Assembly (NCBI GenBank): GCA_964019695.1
Contig: OZ026515.1
Coordinates: 43,949,994-44,013,993 of the forward strand
Direction of reading: 5' to 3'
Source of the DNA: Loripinus fragilis
Lineage: Eukaryota; Mollusca; Bivalvia; Lucinida; Lucinidae
Length of the DNA stretch: 64,000 nt
Shown here: positions 21,526-31,250 of the stretch, piece by piece
Position numbering within the stretch: position 1 is the first letter of the stretch
Layout of the letters: every line of letters begins with the position of its first letter
Position numbers and translations under genes: made by a program
Notes under the pieces: generated by a model
The model's database searches: none
What the model was told of the DNA's origin: nothing
The model's input: the letters and a program-made list of their open reading frames with translations, nothing else

Positions 21526-21925
21526 TCTCCTAGCTGATGAGACTCATAGACATTTTATGATGAGGTACATCGTCGGCTTGTGAACGCATCCTATTATCCC
21601 TTAGGCACACACGGAATGGACTGTCGACTTTGCAACCCCTAGTCGGTGAGGTACGTACACAACCGGTTTGTGACGGGTTTTGTGAACGCAACATCTACTC
21701 GTCGTGGTTCAGAGCCGGGTTTCATCTGCATCTCCTAGCTGATGAGACTTATAGACATTTTATGATGAGGTACATCGTCGGTTTGTGAGCGCCTCCTATT
21801 ATCTCTTAGGCACACACTGGCTGGACTGTTGACTTTGCAACCCCTAGTCGGTGAGGTACGTACACAACCGGCTTGTGGCTGGTTTTGTGAACGCAATATC
21901 CACTCGACGTGGTTCAGAGTCGGGC
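21526..21925 (+). repeat. ~200-bp tandem duplication at the end of the 40-bp array
   Basis: Two ~200-bp copies (about 21526-21725 and 21726-21925) share GATGAGGTACATCGTCGG, CTCTTAGGCACACAC, GACTTTGCAACCCCTAGTCG, GTGAGGTACGTACACAACCG and GTGGTTCAGAG. Each copy itself starts with a 40-bp-array unit (CTCCTAGCTGATGAGACT), so it is a higher-order block of the array. Confidence 0.9.
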
Positions 21926-22070
21926 CCTATCGAAGTGTATAATATGTACTGGTGGATGAGTCACAATTTCGGTTTGTGAACACAGCCCCTTTAATATCTT
22001 TGTTGACGAGACAAATCGTCGAGTACAATAATCCACTTGTCGATCAGTCATACAACCTAACTTTTGATCG

Positions 22071-22183
22071 TCCCAGCAGGCACATGACGTCAAAACAACG
22101 TCATATCGACGTCAATGAGCGGACGTCATCACGTCGCATCGACGTTGGTACGACGTTGTTTTAAGGTTGTGTCCATGCTGGGA
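22071..22183. mobile_element. 113-bp palindromic MITE rich in ACGTC
   Basis: TCCCAGCAGGCACATGACGT then AAAACAACGTCATATCGACG pairs with CATCGACGTTGGTACGACGT, TGTTTTAAGGTTGTGTCCAT, GCTGGGA. ACGTC/GACGT hexamers occur about eight times on the two arms. It is almost a pure foldback, with only ~15 unpaired central bases. Confidence 0.85.
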
Positions 22184-22980
22184 CAAGCCTTAACAGTCTA
22201 CATGCTCACATGCTGGTGTAAGACGTTGATACGGATGTGTGCTGACTTGTGGCAGCTAAATGTTAACACCTGTAAAATACGACTCAAATTTGAGTAATGC
22301 AATAGATTAGTTGCAAGCATGCACATTGTTAAGCCATATATCAGCTGAGTAAACGGACCTGCTCCCTTATAAACTAACAATCATGCTTTTTCATAAACCG
22401 AAATGGGCGGGGCACAATTCATGCTATGTATTAAAGTCCAAAGTTTCTTACCACAGGCTGAGCCAGTTCTGGAAATATCCGATTACTTTAAATTCCCCTC
22501 CTTGCCTATGAAGTTAAGAGCACAGTTAAACACAATAATCCCAAAAGCACAATCATACGTATGTACATGGAATTCCACGACCTCTATACACACATTCTAC
22601 CTGGCGTGGTAGACACTAATTTTGGTATTTGATTGTATCCAACGCAACGGTTTTCTATTTAACAGTTATTTGGTGTACTTTATTGACACTGATAGCCTGG
22701 TATTCAATATTACAATATAGTTTTATCCGTTTTAGAATAAAAATGATCTTGTGTTGGCAGAAAATCGATGTTCACAAGTTAATATATAAAATTAGTGATA
22801 TGCATTATCCTCGCAGGTTGCAGATCCTAATGGCTTTGAAGCTGTGTTATCTCAAGGTGCCAAGAGCTGGATCGTATATACACACTTACATACATACAGA
22901 GAGTTTACCTGAGTATCTGTGTCAGTTATTTTGCACAGCGTAATCAGTCTGATAGTCTAATTAAAAGGCATTGTCCTTCT
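22184..22980. other. Unassigned spacer
   Basis: About 800 bp of AT-rich sequence. Frames of 60-104 aa occur on both strands without recognisable motifs. ACACTTACATACATACA at ~22880 is a short simple repeat. Confidence 0.4.
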
Positions 22981-23032
22981 CAGCTAGCACACATTGTCGG
23001 GCCACCAACGGCTCGCTGTTGTGTGCTAGCTG
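22981..23032. mobile_element. 52-bp palindrome with CAGCTAGCACACA ends
   Basis: CAGCTAGCACACATTGTCGG and CTGTTGTGTGCTAGCTG form inverted ends around a GGGCCACCAACGGCTCG centre that also partly pairs. The termini resemble those of the 113-bp ACGTC palindrome (CCCAGCAGGCACA versus CCCAGCTAGCACA), so both may be ends of one superfamily. Confidence 0.65.
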
Positions 23033-23119
23033 GGTTCCACCAACCCTCTTAGTTCTTGTTAAAACGGAACAATAGGCACCCCTTTCCAAACCAGGAAAAA
23101 ACCAAAGGCATTCTTCATT

Positions 23120-23232
23120 AACCCATTAAGCCGAATGGAATTTCCCACTCTTATCAATTTGACCGGCCCATTTCCTTTTTAAGGGTTGCTGGGTGATATT
23201 TTTTATGTTTATTCAAATTTTATTGAATATCC
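23120..23232 (+). mobile_element. MITE family B remnant
   Basis: TTAACCCATTAAGCCGAATG opens it and CATTTCCTTTTTAAGGGTTG follows, resembling the flanks of family B with the hairpin lost. It is cut by the long-TIR element that begins at 23233. Confidence 0.45.
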
Positions 23233-23876
23233 CACGCCAGAGAACCATTGAACTCGAACAGCGCAGTCATCGCGTGGTGGTTGCAGTCGACGAGTGCACA
23301 AAATATGAGGCTAAAGCATTTTGAAAGTTATTAAAGCTTCTCATGCTGTACGCATAGTTCTGTAAATCGGGTGTTCTGGCCCAGTGGTCAGGTCGTTGAC
23401 TGCAACATATTGATTTTATTCAGACACTCGACTTCTGGGCCAGAACACCCGATATACAGAACTGTGCGTACAGTATGAAAAGCTTGAATAACTATCAAAA
23501 TGCTCTGTCCTCAGATTTCCAAATTTATGCACATTAACATGTTTAAAGGACTGGTATTTTGCATTTTATCCAAAGTAAGCATAAATTCCAGAACAGAGGC
23601 AAATTTTCCTTCATCCTCTTTTTCAGGAAAAAACAACAATACATGTTTGGCATAACTCTGGCGCTGTTTCGACTATCACTCAACCCACAAAAAATGTGTA
23701 AAGCAGATACACAGCTGGATTTATAAGTGATAATATTTCGCGATGAATATTTTCAGAAGTAAAAAATTGACCAAAATATTATCCTTTTTAACAGCTAGGT
23801 ACACTATTTTGTGCACTCGTCGACTGCAACCACCACGCGATGACTGTACTGTTCGAGTACAGAGGTTCTCTAGCGA
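23233..23876. mobile_element. Long-TIR element, long form with nested palindrome
   Basis: The outer arms carry ACGCCAGAGAACC, GAACTCGAACAGCGCAGTCA, GGTTGCAGTCGACGAGTGCA and, mirrored, ACTATTTTGTGCACTCGTCG ... GAGTACAGAGGTTCTCTAGC. The same arms occur at 18659-18933. Inside, 23313-23381 and 23435-23504 form a second ~70-bp inverted repeat (GTTCTGTAAATCGGGTGTTC / CAGAACACCCGATATACAGA). There is no transposase ORF. Confidence 0.85.
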
Positions 23877-23879
23877 GAT

Positions 23880-24580
23880 TCTGTAATCAAAAAGTGGAGA
23901 CCCTGATCCTGAAGACGCCGCGTTCTATGGTGTCTCGAATCTGGGTCTGTAATAGTTCCTTGGAAGACGCTAGGCAAATATGGGTTAAAAATCTATTAAT
24001 CGCTGCAAAGAAGGCATTTAGTCGTATTTTTGTTTTTAGAAAGCATGGCCATTGTCGAAGAGAAAAGATACTAATGCATTTGCTTTTCATCGATAAACGG
24101 ATTTTTTTTACTTGTCACATTATTTCGGATGAGAATTTTTAACCCCTTTGAAGACCAGAAGCTCCAAAGATGAAAATCAGCAAAACGCCATGCTCCAGAG
24201 GACCATAAGTTTGTCGCGCTCACCTAGAATTAAGATACATGATATAAGGAGCAACGAGAATTTAGATTTTCGTTTTCCGATATTCAATAAATACCAAGCT
24301 AGCTTTTTGACCAAAACAACTTGACAAACAATAACCGTCCGAATAACCAAAAACGAAAAACAAACTAAGCTCTTAAAGTCATAGGGCAATTTTCCCTTCT
24401 ACCGATACCATTCTACGGATGTACACGAGCATTTACCTGGGAAAATGATATAAAAAGTGATATTAAACATATTTCTTCTGCTACGACATTTTTCAAGGTT
24501 ATACACTAAATATTCACTCTTTGTTCTAAAATTGGAGTAAAGATTGATAAAATACCTTAATGAGAAGTGTTGTCCCTAAG
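23880..24580. other. Unassigned spacer
   Basis: About 700 bp holding overlapping plus (100 aa) and minus (67 and 70 aa) frames. None has a recognisable domain. The sequence at the left, CAAAAAGTGGAGACCCTGAT to CTGGGTCTG, recalls a decayed family B stem. Confidence 0.4.
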
Positions 24581-24589
24581 CAATTTCAG

Positions 24590-24765
24590 AATATCGAAAA
24601 ACCAAAACCAAAATAAATTCCCATGTTAATTAAATACCGAAAATCAAACTAATTTCTTAATTAGATTATCGAAAAACGAAAAACCTTAAATATCGATAAA
24701 TGGAAAGCGAAAATCAAACTAACTTCTTACTGAAATGAATATCGAAAACAGAAAATAGACAATGA
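24590..24765. repeat. Degenerate (TATCGAAAAACGAAAA)n-type repeat
   Basis: GAATATCGAAAAACCAAAAC, ATTATCGAAAAACGAAAAAC, CGATAAATGGAAAGCGAAAA and GAATATCGAAAACAGAAAAT occur in series, separated by AATCAAACTAA(T/C)TTCTTA spacers. It is low-complexity, and related words appear at 24255-24370. Confidence 0.65.
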
Positions 24766-24949
24766 AAACTTAATTCTCAAAAACTGATCCCTCATATAAG
24801 GTTTAACTAGAACAGTCAGACTCTGAAAAAGGGTCCTGCATAAGCCCTGAAAAATATAATTAAAGTAAAGGATGTAGAACCTCAATAGAAAGTATCATTT
24901 AAACCCAAAATGGTCCAAAAATCTGGTCAATGGATAACAGTATACAGTT

Positions 24950-24996
24950 CCTGACATACATACATATGGGCAGACAGACAGACAAACAGACGGATG
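24950..24996. repeat. Short CATA/GACA simple repeat
   Basis: ACATACATACATATGGGCAG runs into (ACAG)n and GACGGATGGATG. It is a minor microsatellite. Confidence 0.8.
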
Positions 24997-25380
24997 GATG
25001 TGCATTGTGACCATTTTTGAAATGTCTGTCTAATTTGATTTTTTTTTCTAATTTGAAAAATCTTTGCAGAGGGTTACCCAAAAGTCATTTGCACAAAATT
25101 ATTTTCAAACCAGCTAAGTTCAAACTTTTTAATTTTGATTTTTAAAATTGGTCTCGATTATGTATAAGAAAACTCTACCAATTCGTTGTTTGAAGTAAAT
25201 TGTCGACAGACATCTGACAGGCAGGCGGATGATAGAAATCCTATGGTTATCAGCAGATACAGGGTGCTAACATTTCTTATTCATTTCATCTATAATTGCT
25301 ATTTAAGAAAGGGTATGATTGCAAACTTCCCTTGTTTTGGGCAGGGTTGTAATGGCAACCTGGTCATGTCTCTCTGTGTT

Positions 25381-25761
25381 CTTTAAAGCTGCACAGTCTG
25401 CAACTATGAACATTTTTCGATTTTTTTTTAATTTTCTTTTTAAATCATTTGTAAAAGTAGAATTAAGTTCTGTTTTCACAATAAATCTGTTCACTATAGC
25501 TGAAAACTGCATGGAAAAGTGAATTATCTTATACAACAGGTGTGTTTTTCTCATGTTGGTAATTATTTGCGTCCCTCCAATAATTATAGACAGGTAATTT
25601 TAGCTTAAATGCTGTTGTTTTGATACTGATAATTTCTTAAGATTTACGAAATTGGTAAAATGTGTACCTGAATTTTAGTTGTTTTAGTGTGTTCTTGAAA
25701 AATAGAAACATTAGTTCTAAAATTAAAAGATCAAAAGTTACAGACTATGCAGCTTTAAAAG
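25381..25761. mobile_element. MITE/TIR element with CTTTAAAGCTGCA ends
   Basis: The left end CTTTAAAGCTGCACAGTCTG and the right end, reading in from 25761, CTTTTAAAGCTGCATAGTCT, share all but three positions. The ~380-bp interior is T-rich with internal inverted pairs (AAAAATAGAAACATTAG). Its short frames are not conserved. Confidence 0.75.
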
Positions 25762-26049
25762 TTGATTTCATGATTATTTACAACATATTAAAAAGATGGA
25801 ACATACAAAGCATAAATACCCATGTAAAACGCACTGTGTGGCATTTATCTTACTTCAGATATGCAACACTGCACAAATGTTGATGACAAAATCAACATCT
25901 GGTATATTCAGGGTAAAGCAATTGTAAAGTCCTATATAAATTGTGACCTTGGTAATAGGTTTTGCATTGCATCATCAAACAACAAAATGTCATCAGATAT
26001 AAAGTACAAATACCTCTTATCAGACAGAGTAAGGACTGCTTTATAAGAC

Positions 26050-26590
26050 GCGCTATGTCTGTATAAATCCCTAAGAGTGAGGAGCACTGTCTATAATGGT
26101 CATTGTTCTTGATTCTTGAGTTACGTTATGTAACGTAAGCGACATTATTAAATCAAGTCCACAGATTCCAACGGCGGTTGGAAAATGTTGTGATATTGTT
26201 ATCTGACAATATAACATAAAATCAAAAGCACGCAATCAATGTCAATATTTTGCCACCTTTTACATAAAAGATACATATAGGTTATCTTTAATAATTGGGG
26301 GAAGTGCTGTTCAAAATCTCGCCACAGACAAATTATTTAAGATAAAACGACAAACATTGCTTCTTCTAATGGCTAAATGGTTATCTAGTCGCTACATCTA
26401 ACAAATATTTCAATTGTAAAAAAGTAAACGATGTAGGTGAACATAAAAAATCACAGAGTACTAGTCATTATGTAATGTACACTATGTCATAGGAAGCCAA
26501 TCTGGTGTTCTTAAAGCCTCCGTTTATAGCCAAGATGATAAATTTATGGAAACTTGTGTTACACTTACAGAAGTTTGGGCAACCAAAATC
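26050..26590. other. Unassigned spacer
   Basis: About 500 bp, AT-rich. A short palindrome GTTACGTTATGTAACGTAA lies at ~26123. I recognise nothing else. Confidence 0.4.
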
Positions 26591-26599
26591 TTGGTTACT

Positions 26600-27061
26600 A
26601 AAGTCCTAATATGTCATTTTACTATAATAATTGTGAAACAGCGTATACACCAGTAAATCTTAGCTACTCATTTGACAAATATCTAAACTTGTCAATACTA
26701 TTTGTGGAATTTTAGTTACTTATTTGACAAATACTATCTCGTTTTGCGAACTTAAGAGATTGCTATTTGTTCGAAAAATTCTTAATTTGTCAATATAGTT
26801 TAGCGTTTGTGAAACAGGCCTGTTAATTTGTTAATATTTTGACAAATGCCACCACTGTCAAATACCTAAACCTGTAAATATATAGATTTTAGCGTTTGTG
26901 AAACGAATTATAGGTTATCAATTTGTCAAACACCACGACTGTCTAATGTGAAGCAGCAAAAATTACTAGCAAATACTGGTCATTTATAGCTTGACAAAAT
27001 TAAAACATAAACTTGTAAATATACAGATTTTAGCGTTTGTAAAACCAGCAATTAAAGGTCA
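26600..27061 (+). repeat. ~140-bp degenerate tandem repeat, left part
   Basis: The units contain AACTTGTAAATATACAGATT, TTAGCGTTTGTGAAAC, ATCAATTTGTCAAACACCAC and AGCAAATACTGG. TTAGCGTTTGT recurs near 26808, 26891 and 27034. The array is cut at 27061 by an inserted block and resumes at 30630. Confidence 0.8.
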
Positions 27062-27904
27062 TTAAGGTAGTACCGGACTCACCGGCATATGTCCAAAAGT
27101 GTTTTATCTTTTAATATATTATAATATAGACTTATACTTATAATCTAAGACAAAATAACAATACCTCACCGTTCTTTTAAAAAAGTTATTTGATGTCAAA
27201 AACTGCAAAATCGCATGTTTTTGAAATAAACAAACACAGATTTTGTTAACAAATTAACAAGAAACGCAATACAGTTTTTTTTTCAGAACAAATACTACTC
27301 ACACCTGAGATATAAATAACAACAAAAAATAGTGAAATAACATGTATTTACACAATTTATTAAGCAAAATCATAATTAAGTCAAACGAATAAATGCCAAA
27401 AAAAACCCATTAATATTCAAAATAAACATATCAGAGAATCTATCTGGAACAACAAAAAACATATTTTCACAAAGATATTTTCATGAAGAATCTAATGATT
27501 GAATAAAAAATATGTGTCGCCATGCTCGTTTTTTTTTTTGTTTTGGTGACTTTTCTGAAAAATCCTGAAAAAAATAAAGACTATAATTAGTGTTGTCTCC
27601 CCTTTCAACCAATTTTTTTTTGTCTAAGCCCTATGTATATCACTGGGCGGAGACATAGCTATTATTGATTAAGCACTGACAAATGGGCGTAGAAAATGAC
27701 AAAAAAGATTTTGACCTAGCATATGTGACCCAGCACATTACATTATGATTCTCATTAAAGCATGGCTATAGCATGTCTTGATACTTTGATGCTTTCTTAC
27801 ACGTAGGATTTATGTAGATAAAAGCTAAAAATTATAGCTTTATTCCTGATGCATAGATCTAAATGTCATTTAAAGAATAAACTTACAAATATGCAATAAG
27901 AGGA

Positions 27905-28046
27905 TAAAACATTCTTTTCCTTGTATTAATGTTTGACAAGCCTGAATGTGATGTGTTGCAACCAGAACCACACAGCGGTGAGGCCTGCAACACATTATCG
28001 CACAAGGGCTTGACAAACGTTAATATACATAAAGGAATGTTATATT
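27905..28046. mobile_element. Palindromic MITE family F, copy 1
   Basis: AAAACATTCTTTTCC, ATTAATGTTTGACAAGCC and GTGTTGCAACC pair with GGCCTGCAACACATTA, GGCTTGACAAACGTTAA and GGAATGTTATATTG. It is almost entirely a foldback with a short CACACAGCGGTGA centre. Copies are at 29363-29779 and 58923-59068. Confidence 0.85.
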
Positions 28047-28249
28047 GTCATTGTTATATATTATAGGACTTTTTGGGTACTGTAAAGGTGGCAACTTTAA
28101 TTTTCATATCTGGGTGTGGTTCGGTTATTTCAACTGCTCAAGAATGGAAATCAGGTTCTATCCATTGGTTAAGCGTTTAAAAGTTGCTTGAGCTGCGCAG
28201 GTCTGCGTGCATTTCATAAAAGTCCTGTCCGTTAATGCACTGAACCCAC

Positions 28250-28420
28250 ATTTATTAACCCTTAAAGCGTATATTACAACACAATCGTATGTTTTTATCG
28301 TCTATTGAAATATTATGAAGCCTCTTAAACAAACAGTGTAGATCTAGAGCAGACTGCTCACCTAGAGCAGTCTGATCTGGGTCCACACTGTTTGCCTCTA
28401 TACTAATGTTAAACAATAAA
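28250..28420 (+). mobile_element. MITE family B hairpin
   Basis: TTAACCCTTAAAGCGTAT opens it. AACAAACAGTGTAGATCTAG and AGCAGACTGCTC pair with GAGCAGTCTGATCTGGG and CACACTGTTTGCC. The stem sequence differs from other family B copies but stays complementary. Confidence 0.75.
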
Positions 28421-28609
28421 CAAACACTTTCGAATGTAGTTATAACGCCTCAATTTCAGATTTTACCTATGTCTAAAGTAGACTAATAAGGCAGTCATGA
28501 GGTGCCGCCTTTACAGTATCCAAAAAGTTCTAGAATATTTTCCTTTCAAGCAAAAGCATTTCAAAAAAATGTCCACTTTAACATCGTGAAGCATACAACA
28601 AAACCACAC

Positions 28610-28800
28610 CTTATAGGCGCAATCGAAAACATCAATACTATCGACGATTATAAACCAAAAATAGTTAGAATCATAGTTTTTTTTATTACCATCACTCATC
28701 GAACAGGCGACACTTTGCAATCAAAACACTGTTTCTAGCGAGTTTTGATCCGCGTTCGTCAATGGTTAAGAGTGTTTTCGATTGCTCACTATCCGGTGTG
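28610..28800. mobile_element. Palindromic MITE family H, copy 1
   Basis: The ends TTATAGGCGCAATCGAAAAC and GTTTTCGATTGCTCACTATC are followed by CGGTG. ATCAATACTATCGACGA on the left pairs with GCGTTCGTCAATGG on the right. One of three copies within 1.6 kb (also 28904-29088 and 29961-30154). The 78- and 69-aa frames overlap on opposite strands, as expected for a palindrome. Confidence 0.8.
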
Positions 28801-28903
28801 GAAACAAACTTTTTTTTTCACAGAAACATGACTGAATAATGTAGATAACTCCTAGCTCTTGTTTAAGATTGTTTTGGTTACGTATTCATTGTATCAATAC
28901 ACA

Positions 28904-29088
28904 TACCGGATAGGTGGCAATCGAAAACGTTGATGCTATCGACGAACGTAGATCAAATACCGTCAGAAACAGACTTTTTGGATTGCAGTTTGTTTGCCTG
29001 ACTGGCGACAAATGGAAAATTCTAGCGATTTGCGACCCACGTTCATCGATTGTACAGAGCCTTCTCGATTGTGGCCTATCCGATGTAA
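28904..29088. mobile_element. Palindromic MITE family H, copy 2
   Basis: TACCGGATAGGTGGCAATCG and AAAACGTTGATGCTATCGAC pair with GTTCATCGATTGTACAGAGC and CTCGATTGTGGCCTATCCGA. This copy has the best-preserved ends of the three. Confidence 0.85.
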
Positions 29089-29184
29089 TAAAGTAGCGTA
29101 TCTTATGATAATTGAATATTTTGGTCATTGCTCAATAAACCATAAGCGACGGTATCTTAACTCGCAGAGGATATCCGTGAGCAG

Positions 29185-29362
29185 GTTGAAATGGCAATTA
29201 AGCCCTCTGCAGTCATGTTTTATCAGAAATAAAGCCCGCGGTCAAGGATTGGTCAACGATCAACCAAAATATGAAACATTATTAAATAAAATATACAATT
29301 GTCAGCGATAGAAACACCTCAAGTTTCTATAGTAAACACTTATTATAAGGTATATAACAATA
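29185..29362 (+). repeat. Dispersed segment also found beside family F at 59 kb
   Basis: AAGCCCTCTGCAGTCATG, GTCAAGGATTGGTCAACGAT and TTGTCAGCGATAGAAACACC, CAAGTTTCTATAGTAAACAC, GGTATATAACAA recur in order at 59117-59280. It precedes the F element here and follows it at 59 kb, so F and this segment are probably parts of one larger element or duplication. Confidence 0.7.
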
Positions 29363-29779
29363 AAAGAATGATACATTCTTCCGTCTATTAACGTTTGCCA
29401 AGCCCAAATGAGATAATGTATTGTAGCCTTAACCATGAAGCTGTGAGGGCTGCACCAAGTGCGTATCCAGCGGGGGGGATGGGGTCCGGAAAATCACAAA
29501 TTTTATGGGTTTCTATAGGGAATAAGCAATTGGTTACCCCCTGGAAAAAGTTGGACCCCCTGGAAAAAATTGGACCCCATCTGGAGCCTTGAAAAACGAT
29601 AGATTTCTTTGAAATTGACCATTTGACTTCTGTAAAATAAACTGAGGACTAAAAAAATCGGTGTCAGAGCTTTTTTGTCAGACTGACCTGGACCCTCCCC
29701 CCTGATGAAAATTCCTGGATCCGCGCATCTGTACCATGCTTGCCAACCGTTTATATACAGAAAAGAATGTTATATTGTC
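29363..29779. mobile_element. Palindromic MITE family F, copy 2, split by a hAT-like insert
   Basis: The left half (29363-29457) has ACATTCTTCCGTCTATTAAC and GTTTGCCAAGCCC. The right half (29737-29779) has TGCTTGCCAACCGTTTATAT and GAATGTTATATTG. The missing middle is replaced by the element at 29458-29728. Confidence 0.8.
29458..29728. mobile_element. hAT-like MITE nested in family F
   Basis: The ends AGTGCGTATCCAGCGGGGGG and CCTGGATCCGCGCAT have the GGATCCAG signature of hAT termini. It is flanked by CTGCACCA (29450-29457) and CTGTACCA (29729-29736), an 8-bp target duplication with one change. Inside are CCCCTGGAAAAAGTTGGACC short tandem units. It has no ORF. Confidence 0.8.
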
Positions 29780-29960
29780 ATATATCTTCCTTTCAGGCAC
29801 ATGCAGTTCCAATTAATTTTATTAAAATGTATGCAAAAATGTCCATTTTATCATCATGAAACAGGCAACTAAACAAAATATTTTTTTCAACAGAAACATG
29901 AAATAACTCCTAGCCCTTGTATCAGATTGTTTTGGCTACGTCTTCAGTATATCAAAAACA

Positions 29961-30154
29961 CACTAGATAGGCGGCAATCGAAAACGTTAATGCTATCGAC
30001 GAACGTAGTTAAATATTGTAAGTAACAGAATTTTGGATTGTTGTTTGTAGTCCGATAGGCAACAAATTGCAATCACAAACACTGTTTCTAGCAATTTGTT
30101 ATCAGCATTCATCGATTGTTTAGACTGTTTTTTATTGCTGCCTATCCGGTGTGA
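29961..30154. mobile_element. Palindromic MITE family H, copy 3
   Basis: CACTAGATAGGCGGCAATCG and AAAACGTTAATGCTATCGAC pair with CATTCATCGATTGTTTAGAC and TTATTGCTGCCTATCCGGTG. The upstream flank (AACTCCTAGCCCTTGTATCA, GATTGTTTTGGCTACGT) is also shared with the flank of copy 2 at 28845-28890, so a segment larger than the MITE was duplicated. Confidence 0.8.
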
Positions 30155-30629
30155 TAAGGTAATTGAAATAGTTACGTCATTTCTCCATAAAACATTAGTG
30201 ACCATGTACCTCCATGGGACCTTAAACGTAAGAATGTCACATACAAGGCATGTGCACGTCTACACCCCCCCTTTTTGGTGTGGGGGTGGGTCTTAGGTTA
30301 GTGGCAGCATGCAGAAATAGCAACCGAGACATGTATATAGTATGTATATTTATACGGTCCGCAACTTTTAACCATCAAAATACTGAATGACTTCATACTC
30401 TGGGTGATGTTTTTAAAAGCTAATACTTGCATTCCTTCTTTTTGTGAAAGCAAAATACTTACAGAATTACGTTTCAAGCATCAAAGAGTTGTCAGGGGAG
30501 AATAATATCTACCGTCTTACAAATAAAGTATTCTCTTTTAAAAACAAGATTCAGGAACGATATCTTCTACACTCTTACTTTTAAGTAAAAGTAAGGTTAT
30601 CTTTTGACATGGGTCCCGTACTACCTTAA

Positions 30630-30733
30630 CTTAACAAACACCACCATTGTCTTATGTGAAACAGCCAAGATAACCAGCAAATATTGGTGTATTAGTTTGA
30701 CAAATATCTAAAATTGTGAATACACAGAAAATA
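30630..30733 (+). repeat. 140-bp repeat, middle part
   Basis: AACAAACACCACCATTGTCT, AAGATAACCAGCAAATATTG and AGTTTGACAAATATCTAAA continue the unit broken at 27061. It is interrupted again at ~30734 by the minus-strand retroelement tail. Confidence 0.75.
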
Positions 30734-31250
30734 CGTTAGTATGACCAGGAAATACCACAATCACACACTGCCGACCAACCCACAATATTGTGAGGAAGAG
30801 GCACAGAGCACTAACAGCCACAAGACAGCAGGAAGAAAAAAGTAAAGTAACTAGTTTTCTCTTCCTCAGCGAGATGATTGCAAAACAAGAACGGACACTA
30901 AGTAGTGTGCATAACAAAACAAGTACCAAACACAAACCCCCACAAGCAATTATTGAGCAAAATTAAACAATGAATCAACAACAACAAAGCCGCCGCCTTA
31001 GAATAGACAACAGCCGAAGCCACTGGATCGGAGGAGGGTGTGTAGCTGTATTTTACTGGTGCCAAATCGTCGCCCTAGATTCTGTTGTTGCTTAAACACA
31101 AATATTGTTTAGCTCGCGTGGGGGCTTCCTAACTTATGAAATGCATCATCACAAAGAAAAAATATAATCTAATTACACACTATAAGGGAACATGACTTAC
31201 AGATAGTCAGAGCTGAAGAAAACGTCAAGTTGGGTCACAGTGGGAACAGG
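30734..31250 (-). mobile_element. Retroelement family G 3' UTR
   Basis: Read on the minus strand it has the family G order: AGGAAGCCCCCACGCGAGC, CAACAACAGAATCTAGGGCG, TTTGGCACCAGTAAAAT, CTCTTCCTCACAATATTGTG, GATTGTGGTATTTCCTGGTC. It is contiguous with the coding remnant at 31250-31720, which identifies family G as the 3' UTR of a retroelement. Confidence 0.8.

Larger units (their letters stand above)
27062..30629. mobile_element. 3.57-kb block bounded by an inverted repeat, inserted in the 140-bp repeat
   Basis: The left end TTAAGGTAGTACCGGACTCA is mirrored at the right end, which read inward is TTAAGGTAGTACGGGACCCA and then TGTCAAAAG (left: TGTCCAAAAG). The 140-bp repeat stops at 27061 and continues at 30630, which fits insertion. 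It contains nested MITEs of families F, H and B and a hAT-like MITE, and no transposase ORF. Alternatively, two solo MITE ends may frame unrelated DNA. Confidence 0.55.

Noticed and set aside
28511..28738. Pair of 69/78-aa frames on opposite strands
   Set aside because: They lie across the family H palindrome; palindromic DNA yields mirrored frames.
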